Shown here in pieces: positions 20,001 through 31,188 of a DNA stretch of 64,000 bases. Positions within the stretch are counted from its first letter, which is position 1. Every line of letters begins with the position of its first letter. Below the pieces are notes generated by a model that had not been told where the DNA came from, did no database searches, and worked only from the letters and a program-made list of their open reading frames with translations. Source of the DNA: Dermacentor variabilis (taxonomy: Eukaryota > Arthropoda > Arachnida > Ixodida > Ixodidae); contig NC_134569.1 of the NCBI RefSeq assembly GCF_050947875.1, forward strand, positions 208,389,627 to 208,453,626, written 5' to 3'. Made by a program: the position numbers and the translations under genes.

Positions 20001-23000
20001 TCAGGGAAAATGATGTCGACCCGTAAGGCGGCGTGCAATTGCGACACGAAGTGCGTACTGCGCGGGCACGAAGTCGAATAGTGAATCGCACGCCGCACCA
20101 CACTGATTTGTGGCACAGAGGTTAAACCGAAACAGATGATACGGCAAGTGGCCGTGCCCGGTAAGTAAGTGTGCGAGAAAGCGAGGAATGGGAAGCCAAT
20201 GTGGAATCGGGGAGACGCTTCCCACCCATCGATAGATGCTGGTGTCCCTCCCCAAACGTTGCCAATATTGACGCCAGAGGTTGTGGGCAGTTTTGTACAT
20301 TCGCCCGTGGATCGAACGCACCGAGAGAAGGCTTTGGCGAGTCAAGCCTGTAGTACTCGCGAACGCCGCCGCTGAGTCGGCAAGCTCATCACCTACTACA
20401 CCTCTGTGTCCGGGGACATGAAACAACCGAATAAGACGCCCTTTGAGCGCTTGGGATATGAGGGCCATCTTAATCGAGCGAACCTGCGCATCCGTGACAC
20501 GAAGGTGCGAAAGGCCCATTAGCAAAGATAGACAATCTGTGTAATTATGCGCCGAATGGGCATTGGGCAAGGTGTTAATGTATGTAATAGCCTGAGCAAA
20601 CGCGAAAAGCTCCGTACAATACGCGCTGGGCGCATTCACCACGCGAAATTTACGTACCAAAGCTAGGCGGCCGTAGCAATAGGAGACGACATAGGTGCCG
20701 GCAAAAGTACTGTCAGTCTACAAATGATACACCGACGCGCGGAAGACTCGGCCGGCCTGAGCAGGGCTAAGCCTGGCAAACGTAATACCGTATTTATCCC
20801 GGGGATGATCCAACCACGGGTCCAGCTCTGTCGTGAGCGGAGAACAGTTAGGCTGTGGAGCGCCGAGATGCGAGTGGGTGGGATGGGCGCCTGTCAGCGA
20901 AACTAAAATGGAACGTTGCACCGACAGATCGCGGGTGGTTAGATGCGTCGCGGGAAAGGAAGGCCACCAGACAGGCAGCGAGACCTGCCTGTACAAGCGA
21001 CGGATTATCGCAGGGTTAAGCGTGAAATCGGAGCGGAGGAAATTAAGTGATCGTGTGACCTCGGCTTCAGTCTTCATGTAATCGACATGGGCAAGAAAGT
21101 TGAGTTTGTCGTCAAAGACCGCGCCGAGCAGTTTACTGTGGTCCTTGTGTTCTAGAAAAGCGCCATCCAGTCGAATGGACGGACGCCACTTAGAAGTACC
21201 CATGTGGCCATTGTTGAAGAAGACGAAAAAGGATTTTTGGTGACTAAGTTTGACCTTGTTTAACCGGGCCCTATTGCAAACCGAGGTAAGCGCAGAGTCC
21301 GCAAGTGCCTGCAATTGCAAACGCGACGTTCCTGTGATGTGTCGTCCGCATCAGCTTGGATGCAGACTCCCTCGGGACGCTCGATGTTAAGAAGGGAGTG
21401 GATGACCACATTTCACAGAAGAAGGCTGACGGGTGAACCCTGCGGGCTGCCTATCGAAGGGTGGGCCGGCACCTCCCCAGCGTTCGATGGAAACGCGACA
21501 TTACGGTCGGTCAAAAAAAAAACTTTAACAGGTGGTGCAGATTACTGGGCCATCTGTCTTTACGAAGAGCAGAACGATATCATGCCACGCACTATGGAAA
21601 GCGCCCGTAAAATCAAGAGCACTAAGGCTGCTGGAGTTCTTGCAGCCTTCAGGACACTCAACCGCTGCTTTAAGGCGTAGAGGGCTAGAGGAGCACTGCG
21701 TGCATGCGTAAATCCAAATTGGTGGGCATGTATGTGGTGACGAGAATTTAGAAAATAATTAAGACGAGAATTTAGTAAGCCTTCTAAAACCTTGGCGCAT
21801 AGGGAATTCATTACGAAGGGCGGATAGGCGGAAGAGAGGTGAGGCGAACGGCCGGGTTTCGGTATGATAATAATACGAGATGGCTTCCAGCGAGAGGGAA
21901 CATGCCCCAATCTGAGAGGCGCATTAAATAACAGAAGAAGGAAATTGGGGGTGTATCTGAAACAAATTTAGAACAAACATGGCGGTGAGCCCGTCCAGAC
22001 CTGGCGCCGCGCGTGGCTTCCCCGAGCAAACAGCGTGCTCAATTTCCGTCACCGTGAAGGGGTAATCATCCGGTATTAACGGGTGAGGACATTTAGTAAG
22101 GCTGCACACTGTACTGTGAAAGACGTTGTCAGCGGCCCGATTGTCTTCAGCGATATGAACCCGCAATAAAATCGCGGCGCAATCCAAAATCAAAGCGAGC
22201 GAGGGGATGTGCGTGGCAGGTGTAAGCTTCTGGAAGGCTAATTTAAACGTCAAGCCGAAAATGTTGCGTGTCGTAATGTTCTGACAAAAGGCTTTGTCCG
22301 CCGCCTGCTTGACCAGCCGAATATGCTGCTTGTAGATCGCGAATGCCCCTGGATACTCCTAACGAAATAACTCCCAGAGATCCTGATTGACCGCTCTTTG
22401 GTATCTGTGGCGCATTGCTGGAATCCGAAGTCGCTCCTCTCCCAATTACCCAATTAGGGGAGTCCACCACGGCCTTCCTCCAGGGGCTGCGCGCCTTGAC
22501 TTTACGCAGAAAGCGCTTACGGAGCGCATCGTAGATGGAATAAAACCGCCTCACAACGAGTTCTAGTGCCAGCCTCGATGAGAAACCGCATTGGCGAACG
22601 CTGTCAAACCATTCACATCTCTTGATACATTCCAGAATCAGCTCGCGCGAAGCTAGTGAACCGCGCACCGGCATAACAAGTCATGTCAAACAAGGAGAAT
22701 TCACTGTAGCGGTGATCATAAAGGGTTTAGGCATCAGATACTGACCAACTATATCCATTTCTTGTGAGTGGAAGGGACGCAAGGGTGATTGATATCAATC
22801 CACGAAAGCGCATATGGGGTTTGAAAAGTTTGGATTGAAGTTGGGTTGTTTAAAATGGTCAGATTATTTGCACATTCAAACTGTGCTAGTAACGCCCCAC
22901 GAACATCGCCAACATGCGTTCCCCAAAGTGCGTGTCTGGCGTTAAAATCCACGACCAAAACAAATTTGCTGCGTTACAGGAGAAAAGTTGACTCAGTTCA

Positions 23001-23349
23001 TCTAGAGTTGGATTAAGAGGTTTACGAGGCGGAGCGTATAGCCCCACCAGAACAAACACCTGCCCCGCACGTTCGCAGCGGAGCGCAACCACATGCTGAG
23101 ACATATGCAAAGGGAATAAGTCTATACCAGGTGCGCGCGAGAGTACAACCACATGCGGGTTACTTGATGCGTGCAACAGATTGACTTCACGTGGTAAGTT
23201 GGGGATCGTGCGCTATCGCGTATAAGGTTCGGAAACCACCGCGAACGAAAAATTCCCCGTCAACATATGATGCACGAGCGACTTAGTCGCATCGCGGGTG
23301 TTAGCAGGATTAGTCTTCAAGAACTTAATTTGGGTATCACTATCCATGA
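20001..23349 (-). pseudogene. RNase-H LINE ORF2: endonuclease, RT, RNase H (decayed)
   Basis: Reading the minus strand, a likely start at 23349 (MDSDTQIKFLKTNPANTRDA) opens an APE endonuclease, with SFAVVSEPY, a VLVGLYAPP stretch and DFNARHALWG at about 22950. RT follows with PRAAPGLDGLTAMF, PSRWKPSRIIIIPKPGRSP and GSPQGSPVS (about 21440). The active-site region reads DADD instead of YADD (21341-21352), then LNKVKLSHQKSFFVFF. RNase H has CTELFAFAQA, NYTDCLSLLMGL and FHVPGHRGVVGDELAD. Frames change several times, including within the endonuclease, and the catalytic Tyr is substituted. It is a dead copy. Confidence 0.78.
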
Positions 23350-23550
23350 CTTACCGCAAAGTGGTCAGTGCATCAAAATATACCGCGTGAGCGCGACCAT
23401 ACCGAGACATCAAAAGTGTACATTGCCTTACAACTGGCAGCCACGACAGAATACAATAGTGCATGATAATACATGGAAAACATGCAGTAAGGTGCAGTGA
23501 AGTGAAACATGCAGTGAAGAAAGGGCAGACAAGAAAGTACACAGCAAGGG

Positions 23551-23697
23551 AGACGATGACCAAAACGAGAACAAGGTGAAAGCAGGAGCCCACGTTTCGA
23601 GAAGTGGACTTGTCTTCTTCAAGGCTTGAAGAAGACAAGTCCACTTGTCGAAACGTGGGCTCCTGCTTTCACGTTGTTCTCGTTTTGCTCATCGTCT
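23551..23697. repeat. Near-perfect 73-bp-arm hairpin
   Basis: Arms 23551-23623 and 23625-23697 are inverted copies with three mismatches and a one-base spacer at 23624. The centre reads CTTCTTCAAG-G-CTTGAAGAAG. It contains no coding frame. It lies between ORF1 and ORF2 of the minus-strand LINE and is probably a fold-back (MITE-like) insertion, though a local inverted duplication is possible. Confidence 0.85.
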
Positions 23698-23739
23698 TGA
23701 ATTTCCATCTGCCACCTTCCCGCTGTTTTCCACGGTAAA

Positions 23740-24330
23740 GGACAATGAGCCATGAAGAAATCGACACCACCAAATTGGGGCGAGGTAGAGGGCGCGGTGG
23801 TACCACATACGCCCGCGACCCCGACGAGCCCAGGCGCAGTCGCCCGCAAGCGCGAACTCCATCGGCAGGACCTCCGCGCCGCGCTCGAAATGTGACTAAG
23901 AAGGGGCTATGCATAATTCGTTCTAGCCCTCTTATGGGCTACCCTGCTAACTAAGGTGGGAGAACTTTTATCACCGGTCGGGTGGCATGCAAGTTTGCCC
24001 GCCCGTCGGCATTCATTGCAACGCACCGCCGCATCCTCCGCACGCACCGTGCATTGCTCCCCCAAATGCGGTCCTGCGCAACGCGTGCTAACAGCCTTAT
24101 CCGCGATCTGTCTAACGGGGCAGGGGCGTCGGGGGGGGGGGGGGGGGTTGCATGTGAGGCACACAACGTGCATGTGGTAACGTGTAGGCTTGCTTAACTA
24201 CAGAGGCAGTCGTACAGCCCACCGTGACGCGCACGCGGCCCCCGAGAGCGCGGTAACTGGCCGGTTGTACCTTCTGAGTTACCTCAAGGACGTGTGCATA
24301 GGGACGCGACCGTTCCCGGAATGACACCCG
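23740..24330 (-). pseudogene. Gag-like ORF1 remnant of the RNase-H LINE
   Basis: On the minus strand, pieces read VLEVTQKVQPASYRALGGRV, then after a poly-G/C tract (24129-24148) a Cys/His-rich portion with CAGPHLGEQC and RCNECRRAGK. This resembles the zinc-knuckle gag of RNase-H LINEs. It lies directly upstream of the endonuclease and in the same orientation, so it is probably the same element's ORF1, but the link is positional. Confidence 0.55.
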
Positions 24331-24616
24331 TATATACTACGCACAGTGCGGGATCGAGATGTAAATCCGCGCTGCGCGCGTTTATCACTGCACTGGCACG
24401 AAAAAAAAAAAAAGATATATGAGGCTGAACTCTTTAACCCAGCTACCAGACCCGTCTGCTTCTTGCACGACCCCCTTTCCCGGTGTAAATGAAGGCGCAT
24501 AGACCCACCGTGTAACTGGTTAATTCCACTGAAGAAAGCGGCAGACCATTTGCTTTGTCGTTGTATATGTAACATTGTTATCTCGCTGCGGTCTAGCTTG
24601 CGACTCCATTACGTCG
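24331..24616. other. Intergenic, no gene recognised
   Basis: Sequence between the minus-strand LINE and the next TIR element. It contains a short A-run (24401-24413). Nothing else is identified. Confidence 0.4.
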
Positions 24617-25399
24617 CAGGGTGTCCACCGACCGGGAAAACCGGGAAAACCGAAAATTCTCAGGGAAAACTCACGGAGTTCGTGCTTCTATCAGGGAAAA
24701 TTAACTGTAACTTTAGTGAAAGGGAACGAAAGTCGTGTTAATGCTGGCTCCAGTAAAAGAGGAATCGCAAGGAATCGTCATTGACGCCGTGTCATCGGCA
24801 CGATGTATTGCCAGAGTAGTTAACGACCGATTTTCCAGACGCCCGATATTTCGGACATGCCCGATAATTCGCACGACAATGCGGCACCACCACGTACTCC
24901 ATACAGTCAATGTATATTGCCCTGACTGCAGGTCTGAAATGGCATTAATCAAAGCCACCACCGCCGCCATTTTGATTATCTCGCCGCCTCGAACCGGCAC
25001 TCTCGCACGCAGATCCGCTGGCAGCCGTAGCCTCTACCGTGGCAACGTTAAGCCTAGCTGCTTCTACCTTCCCTATTAAGCTTCTTGACGTGCCGTCTTT
25101 TTCGTTGAAAGAATTCGCCGCTGTCAGCAATGGCACCGACTCCGCCTTTGTAATCCTCGCGATTGGCTTCGAAGCTCGCAGAGCACAGCGCCTTGCGTAA
25201 TGCCAGTCACCGAAAGTTAGTTTCTCCTCAGTACAGTAGTGCTAGGCGGTGAAGCATAACAATGGTGGGAAGGGGCAATTGTCACGGGACACAGTATGCA
25301 TTCCTTAATTATACACGCGTCCACCCCCGTCTCATGTCAAAGTGCGTGCACCGGTATGCCTAATAAGTGTGCTGACAGGCTTTAAGAGTTTTTTCGGAC

Positions 25400-25912
25400 G
25401 TGCTTTGTGGCACCTCACCCGGGGCTTACCCGGGAGGAGGCAGTGCTATACAGGCAATTACAGACGGGGACCCTGCTCACCCCGGTGCTAGCTAAGCACG
25501 TGTGTCCGAGCGTGTACGCGAGTGACGTGTGTAGACTGTGCGCTAAGGAGAGAGCCACCGCGGCTCACATCCTTTGGGACTGTAGTAGAAATCCACGAGA
25601 AGCCAGTGAAAAGACGACGATCCCGCCGCGGCTAGAGGCTGCAACGAGGACCTATGACCAAGATACACAACTAAAGGCCGTCCAGCAGGTCTCGGCAGCT
25701 CTAGAGAGGCAGCGACCTCGCGAAACCGAGGAGAAGGGGGGAGCACCCCTAGGCAGGGGATGGCGGCCCTCTCGGATCCGCGGAAGTAGCGAGGAACCAA
25801 GACCTCGAGGAGCACAATGCACGAGACTGACGTAGTGGCCGCGTCGCGGTAAAAGCTTGTCCTCCCTGCGTGGAGGGAGCCTAACCGACTCTGCAGGCAT
25901 ATTTACTAAAGT
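25400..25912 (+). mobile_element. 3' end of a non-LTR retrotransposon with (TC)n tail
   Basis: An open stretch 25407-25835 reads TREEAVLYRQLQTGTLLTPV, then a C-x2-C-x5-H-x4-C cluster (CRLCAKERATAAHILWDC). This is the C-terminal zinc cluster seen at the end of Jockey/I-type LINE ORF2 proteins, probably used in nucleic-acid binding. About 80 bp of 3' UTR follow and run into a (TC)n tract. The fragment lacks RT, so it is 5'-truncated. It lies inside the CAGGGTGTC element. Confidence 0.7.
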
Positions 25913-25913
25913 T

Positions 25914-25914
<1 letters not shown>

Positions 25915-25955
<41 letters not shown>
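25915..25955 (+). repeat. (TC)n microsatellite
   Basis: About 40 bp of CT/TC dinucleotide, directly after the LINE 3' end. It may be the LINE tail or its target. Confidence 0.95.
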
Positions 25956-25960
<5 letters not shown>

Positions 25961-26852
25961 GCAATTTTAGCCCTTACGGGCAGTTAAAAGACATGCATTC
26001 ATTTTTTTTTCGGATAGCCATATTATTCGGATGTTCTTGCGGCCCCTAGCGAGTCCGAAAATGGGACGTTGACTGTACAACTGACCAAGAGGATGCATCA
26101 AATGATCCATGGGGTGAAAGGGTGGTGGCAGAAGGAGGATGAGAACCGAAAGGACCGACGCACTAAGGAATATTAACGGGAAAGGAAGCGTGCCGCTGCC
26201 TCTTTGAAGGAGCTTGAGCTCAAAAAACAGTGTTAGCTGATGCCGAGATGCAAGTGTCCCTCATCGAAACCAGAATAAACTCTTTAAAGCAGTGAAACCC
26301 AACACTGAGACGTTGTGTACGGGCTGAGAGTATGTCAGGACTGTTGAGGTTGACTTCCCAGCTGCAGAGAGAGAATCTTAATTGTGACAAATTTCAGGCC
26401 TCATACCGATGATTTTGCTATCAGTTGATAGAAATATCTCATATTCAAAAATATTTACTCATGTATGCATCTCCTTTTCATTCGTATTTGAAAATGTTCG
26501 ACTCAATTTGGAATGGGTTTTACCATTTCTTTCGCTGTGCATTTTACTAACACCGTCCTTCTGTTTTGTTTTTAAATAAAATAGATATTACTTCTTACTA
26601 TTAAAATTGGATTGTCATATTTTTTTTTTGTTTCAGCACGCTTACTAGAGAGTGATAGCATCGTGCAGCGTGGTGTCAGCCTGTCTTGACATAAAACAAA
26701 GTTGTGGCTCATTCAGGGTAATTTTGCAAAGGTGCTCAGGGAAAACCTGGAAAAATCAGGGAATTTGGAAATGTCAACTTGGTAGACACCCTGCATCGAC
26801 ATTTCGCGTCAAAATTCATCGTCGCGGAAGTGTACGTCACTTTCCATCCGTA

Positions 26853-26863
26853 GCTTTGGTGGT
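26853..26863 (+). repeat. Target-site duplication of LINE C, 5' copy
   Basis: GCTTTGGTGGT, identical over 11 bp to 31189-31199, which are the first 11 bases of the tRNA-Gly relic after LINE C. The next base begins LINE C (ACGGCTGTGC), matching the LINE A start. Confidence 0.85.
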
Positions 26864-26879
26864 ACGGCTGTGCTCGAAA

Positions 26880-28403
26880 ATGCTCTCTGCTGGAAACAGC
26901 GTATCGGCCCCAGGCCGAGGATCGTCGACCCCGTTTTTGAACGAAGATGCAAGTTACAAAGTTGTCTTCCCGCGTCTACCAACCGGTAACGATGTTTTGA
27001 ATTCTATTTTCCTTCATGGGGACTTGAGTGGCAGGCCATATCGTGCTCCTGACTTCCGAGATGCTCTGCTTGAAGTAGTGAATACTGCGGTTATTGTAGG
27101 TGTCGGACATTATCAAATGAGCCATGTATGGATGGTTACTTGCGCTAGTAGTGCGGCAAAACAGACTCTCGTCGCCTGTGGTGAGCTCCGTGTAAAAGAA
27201 CTAAAGTTCATGGTGATGACTATGGCTTCCACCTCACCTTGAAACACTACGCGTTGAAGAGGCGTTCCAGGCCTACGGTCAGGTGAAATCGGTGGAGAGA
27301 GAAGTATGGAGATGCACTGGTATGGAACAGTGGGTGACAACAAACCGGGAGGTTTCCTTGGTGCTCAAGGATACTATTACCCTAAGCTCAATACCGCACA
27401 TTATGTCGATTTATGGACACCAGTGTCTCGTACTTATCCCCGGTAGGCCTCCGCTGTGCCTTCGTTGCAAGCGTGTGGGACACGTTCGTCGACAATGCAG
27501 AACACCGAGATGCTTTCAGTGCCACCGATTTGGTCTCTCAGCGGACGCCTCCCTGTCCACCTACGCCAATAAGCTTCGTTCTGGCCAATATAGCGCAGAC
27601 GAGCCACAACTGGAACATCTATCTCATGGATTCTACAGAGGTAGTAGATGCCACCGGAAAGACTACAGGTGGCATTAGGGACGAAGACCAGGAGTCCCTT
27701 AAGCCAATGCCAAGCAGTCACAACTGCTCAAGTAACACTAGTAAAGCTACAGGCGAGGATGACTCAGTTTGTCCGCCCTGGCCTAGCAAGCCTTAAAGAA
27801 AAGGCCCCTGATGACAAGGAAGAAGAGGCGATGGACATAAGTCAGGCAAGGAAACGACTTGACAGAACACGCAATTCTTTCGTTCGGAGCGTCCACTTTG
27901 GGATTCAGCCACAGGGATGCATGCTTCGCTGTCCAAACATTCCTTACAGAATCTAAACGAATGCCCTGCTAAATACTTTTCTTTTTGTTTTTACTTTTAA
28001 AATAATTACAACTCATTCAATATGACCTTCCTGATTTTATTTAACAGGTAATTCTGCACTATTCAATGCTATTCCAATAACTATTAGGAAATTTATGCTC
28101 CATATTAATTTCGAATAACCCACCCATTTCTTGGCCAATCCCCCATCGTGGGTAGGAGCCACACGCATCACAGGCTACAACAACAACAGCAAACGTCCGG
28201 CACCATGCAACGACGAAGCAACAGAAAGTGCACTACAGGCGCCCGAGAAAGTGTCTCCTAGTGCTCAGCGAACTCCCTCTCCTGGTGATAATGTGCCGCG
28301 CCGGTTTTATCAGCGTAGTCAGGGGAGTGCCACAAAGAAGTCCAAAGGGAGCAAGACCACAGATTTACCTGTGGCCAAGGGCGATGAAACACAAAAGCTT
28401 TAG
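26880..28403 (+). pseudogene. LINE C ORF1 (Gag-like, CCHC)
   Basis: ORF1 begins near 26880 with MLSAGNSVSAPGRGSSTPF and continues through YKVVFPRLPTGNDV and YQMSHVWMV, which align with LINEs A and B. After a frame change at about 27240 the knuckle CLRCKRVGHVRRQC (about 27455-27500) and a second Cys/His motif CFQCHRFGL follow. The C-terminal part (28131-28403) is Ser/Pro/Lys-rich. Frame breaks near 27240, 27560 and 27960-28130 disable it. Role: RNA-binding nucleoprotein of the element. Confidence 0.78.
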
Positions 28404-28412
28404 GTGAGCAAA

Positions 28413-31072
28413 ATGGCGACCGCCTTCACCTTCCTTTTATGTACACTCAACGTACGTGGGCTGAGGAATATAAGGCGTCAGCAGCAGTTACTACACGTGC
28501 TTAGGCAGCATGAAGTTCATGTTGGTGCATTGCAAGAGACAAAGATATCGTCTGCTGGCGATGTCAACGTTGCGCTGCAAACTTTTCAACCTGATTACGA
28601 GGTGCGTATTAGCCAAGCATGTGGTGCTTCCGCTGGATGCTTTTTGTTAAGTCTGAAAGCAGTTAAATAATTCTTCATTGTCGCAACGTGTTGATGGGGA
28701 AGGCCGCCTTATATGCTGTGACCTCTCTTTTCGTTCCCGTAATTGACGGTTTATTTGCGTTTATGCTCCCTCAAAAGTGAGTGACAGGAGGGCTTTCTTG
28801 CTCTCACTCGCTCCGCTCCTAGATACTGACAGAGATTTGGTACTGTTGGGAGAGTTAGCTGTGTTTTTCATTCCAGAGATCACTCATACCTAACTCCACG
28901 TTATGATGCAAGTGCTACTTTCCTGCATGAGTTCTTGGGTGCGGTTCACGCACTTTCAAGGCGTCTCCCATGCTCGACTTGATCGTGTGTATGTTTCGAC
29001 GAATCTCTGGTCTCACATTCACAACTACGCCGTGAAGCCTGTATCTTTCACAGACCACTGTTTAGTAGCTGTTTCATAGGGTCCCCGAAAGTTTCGCAAG
29101 CTTGCTCCAAACTGGGAACCGTGGAAACTTAATACACAATTTTTACGAGAGGAAAGTATTGCAAAAAAAGTGAAAGAATTATTGCTAGAAATAACACAAT
29201 GTCAGCAGCTTCCATTGTTTGCTTAATGGGGAAATGTTCAAAAATAGAGTAAAAAATGAGGCGATTTCTATTTCATGAGAGCTGTGTCAAAGAAAAAAAG
29301 CTGAAAGCATTACCTTCATGATCTATTTCACAAGCTGCACGCTTCCGAAAGCCAGGAACCAGGGCTGTATAGTGATGAAATTAAGACAGTTCGCGCACAA
29401 ACAGAAGTATGAGACGGAATTGTACAGAGGAGCAATGGGGCGTTCACGCACAACCCGCTTCACGGAGGAGCAGCCCACAAAAAGGGCTCTCGCTGATGAG
29501 AAGCGATACGCGCTTTCCAAGCAAATATTAGAAATTGAGTCTGGTGGGTCTATATACACAGACACGTCCCAAATAATAAGCCTATTTGAAGCTCACTATA
29601 AAGATCTCTTCACTGCAGTTAAGCCTCAGAATGGATACCAAGAAAAAGCTGATCAGTATATTTCGCTTATGCCACACTTAGATGAAGATGATCGACTCAG
29701 CGTTGATGGGCCAATAACTCGAGAAGAAATTAATTTTGCCGTCGAAACGCTGCAGAAAAACAAGACGCCTGGCCCTGGTGGCCTTAGTGCTGAATTTTAT
29801 ATAAAATTTCAGGAATTCCTGTGTCCTTTTCTGGAGCAGCTTTTCGAGGAAGCCTATCAATATGGTGAGCTTCCTCCATCTTTCTATCAGGGCCACACAA
29901 CCTTAATACCAAAGACCACTGATAATGAAATAATAAAGAGGGTAAACGGATATAGGCCGATATCGCTATGTAACGTCGATTATAAAATATTTCCGACAAT
30001 ACTGACCAATAGGTTGCAGACAGTCATTACTAAATTAGTAGATCACCATCAAATATGCGGAATTCGAGGCCGCTCTATACAGACAAATGTTCATATCGTA
30101 CGTTCAGTCCTTGAGTGCATAGAGGGCAGTACGGATCAGGTAGCTCTTCTCCAGATTGACTAGTAGAGGCTTTTGCCTAGACATGTGGGCGCTCACTCCC
30201 TCTGTATTCGCGAATATTCATTGGAACCAGCCTCCGTTGCGATATCTTGTTGTGCCTCTCGATAACATCCGTAATAGTGGGCCTCATTGGACGTCCACGA
30301 TAAGCACCATCCGTCGAAAGGTGACAACCTGGCAGGGACGTGATCTCTCCATTTTTGCGAGAGCTTAGGCATGCAATACATTTCTCGCTTCCAAGCTTCT
30401 TTATGGTCTGCAGGTCTTGGACGGCTCACGTGTCCAATCCAAGCATTTCATAGAATATTTGCATGTTTTATTTGGCATGCATCATGGGAAGCCGTGATGA
30501 GGGACAACCTTTCTCTTCCGCTTTAAAAGGGAGGCCTGGGTCTTGTGCATTTGTTTGTGCGACAATTGGTCATGCGCTTATTTTACCTTAAAAATGTCCG
30601 TCATCCATTGCGCCAGTAGCGAAAACGTTTTTCTTTAAGTTGCACACGTCCACGCTGCCAGTTAAAACGTGGCTTTAGGAAAAAGGACTGTATGTACCCT
30701 GGAATACAAATTGTAGACTGCAATCAACCCGAGACAATAAAACATTGCTTTATACTTTGTCGTGATGCATTTCATTTTTGGGACATTTTACAAAGGACTA
30801 TCAAAAAAGACTTTCCTCGCATATATTATGGTATCCGGTTCCTTCCTTTCAAAAAGACAGCGAGTAATACACCATACGATTTGTTTATGTTATTAGGACT
30901 TTATTCATTATGGAGAAGTCGAATAATCGACATACATGCCGAGCCACCTCGCTCGACAAGGTCCATCTTCCGAGAAGAGACTGCTCAAGTCCGTAGTGTC
31001 ATGGCTACATTTGATCCCGTACCTGAATGGATTTCGCGTCTGGACGCTTGTGTTTGTTTGCCGGAATGTTGA
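28413..31072 (+). pseudogene. LINE C ORF2 (endonuclease-RT) with RT core deleted
   Basis: Starts near 28413 with an APE endonuclease (TLNVRGLRNIRRQQ, VGALQETKI), and ends that domain with SHARLDRVYVS and a FTDHCLVAV-type His motif at about 29050. The longest open run, 29318-30163 (281 codons), carries the N-terminal RT (NKTPGPGGLSAEFY, GYRPISLCNVDYKIF, LLQID). At 30160 the sequence jumps from motif A to beyond YADD: compared with LINE B about 430 bp are missing, so motifs B and C are lost. The C-terminal part includes a Cys/His region (30708-30760) and ends about 31072. Confidence 0.82.
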
Positions 31073-31188
31073 ACTGTCATTGAACTGCATACTGTGTGTG
31101 AATTTGTTTGTTATGTATGTTCATATGTAATGTAGCTGTATTGGTTTGACACTACTGATAATTCCATGCAATAAAGAAAAAGAAATTG

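Larger units (their letters stand above)
19747..24330 (-). mobile_element. RNase-H LINE (R1/LOA/I-like group), minus strand, decayed
   Basis: A long minus-strand non-LTR retrotransposon. In coding order it has an ORF1 gag-like zinc-finger region (about 24330-23740), a hairpin insertion, an endonuclease (about 23349-22750), RT (about 22250-20720) and RNase H (about 20660-20280), then a 3' region to about 19747. The order EN-RT-RNaseH and the RT motif style place it in the R1/LOA/I group. Numerous stops and frameshifts are present. The 3' boundary is set by loss of homology to the array flank and is approximate. Confidence 0.75.
24617..26793. mobile_element. DNA element with CAGGGTGTC terminal inverted repeats
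   Basis: The left end CAGGGTGTCCACC (24617) and right end GGTAGACACCCTG (26781-26793) are inverted repeats with one mismatch in 13 bp. Both subterminal regions carry GGGAAAAC motifs (several near 24640-24670; AGGGAAAACCTGG near 26739). The 2.2-kb interior has no intact transposase. A region at 26058-26300 might derive from a degenerate coding part. A LINE tail is nested at about 25400-25955. I recall sequences with these ends as abundant in ticks. Superfamily is not assigned and no target duplication is evident. Confidence 0.6.
26864..31188 (+). mobile_element. LINE C (L1/Tx1-like), full-length ends, inserted at tRNA-Gly +1
   Basis: Third member of the A/B lineage. The 5' end matches LINE A. 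ORF1 (about 26880-28400) and ORF2 (about 28413-31070) are present, with an internal deletion removing the RT core. The 3' UTR includes AATAAAG and ends A-rich at 31188. Flanking 11-bp duplications (26853-26863 and 31189-31199) show target-primed insertion. The downstream flank is a 71-nt tRNA-Gly relic whose first base is the insertion point. This is the best-resolved insertion in the window. Confidence 0.9.

Noticed and set aside
5363..24148. Long poly-G/poly-C tracts (2521, 5363, 5597, 8708, 24129) as G-quadruplex regulators
   Set aside because: They sit inside decayed retroelement sequence with no gene to regulate, and homopolymer length may be unreliable in the assembly.
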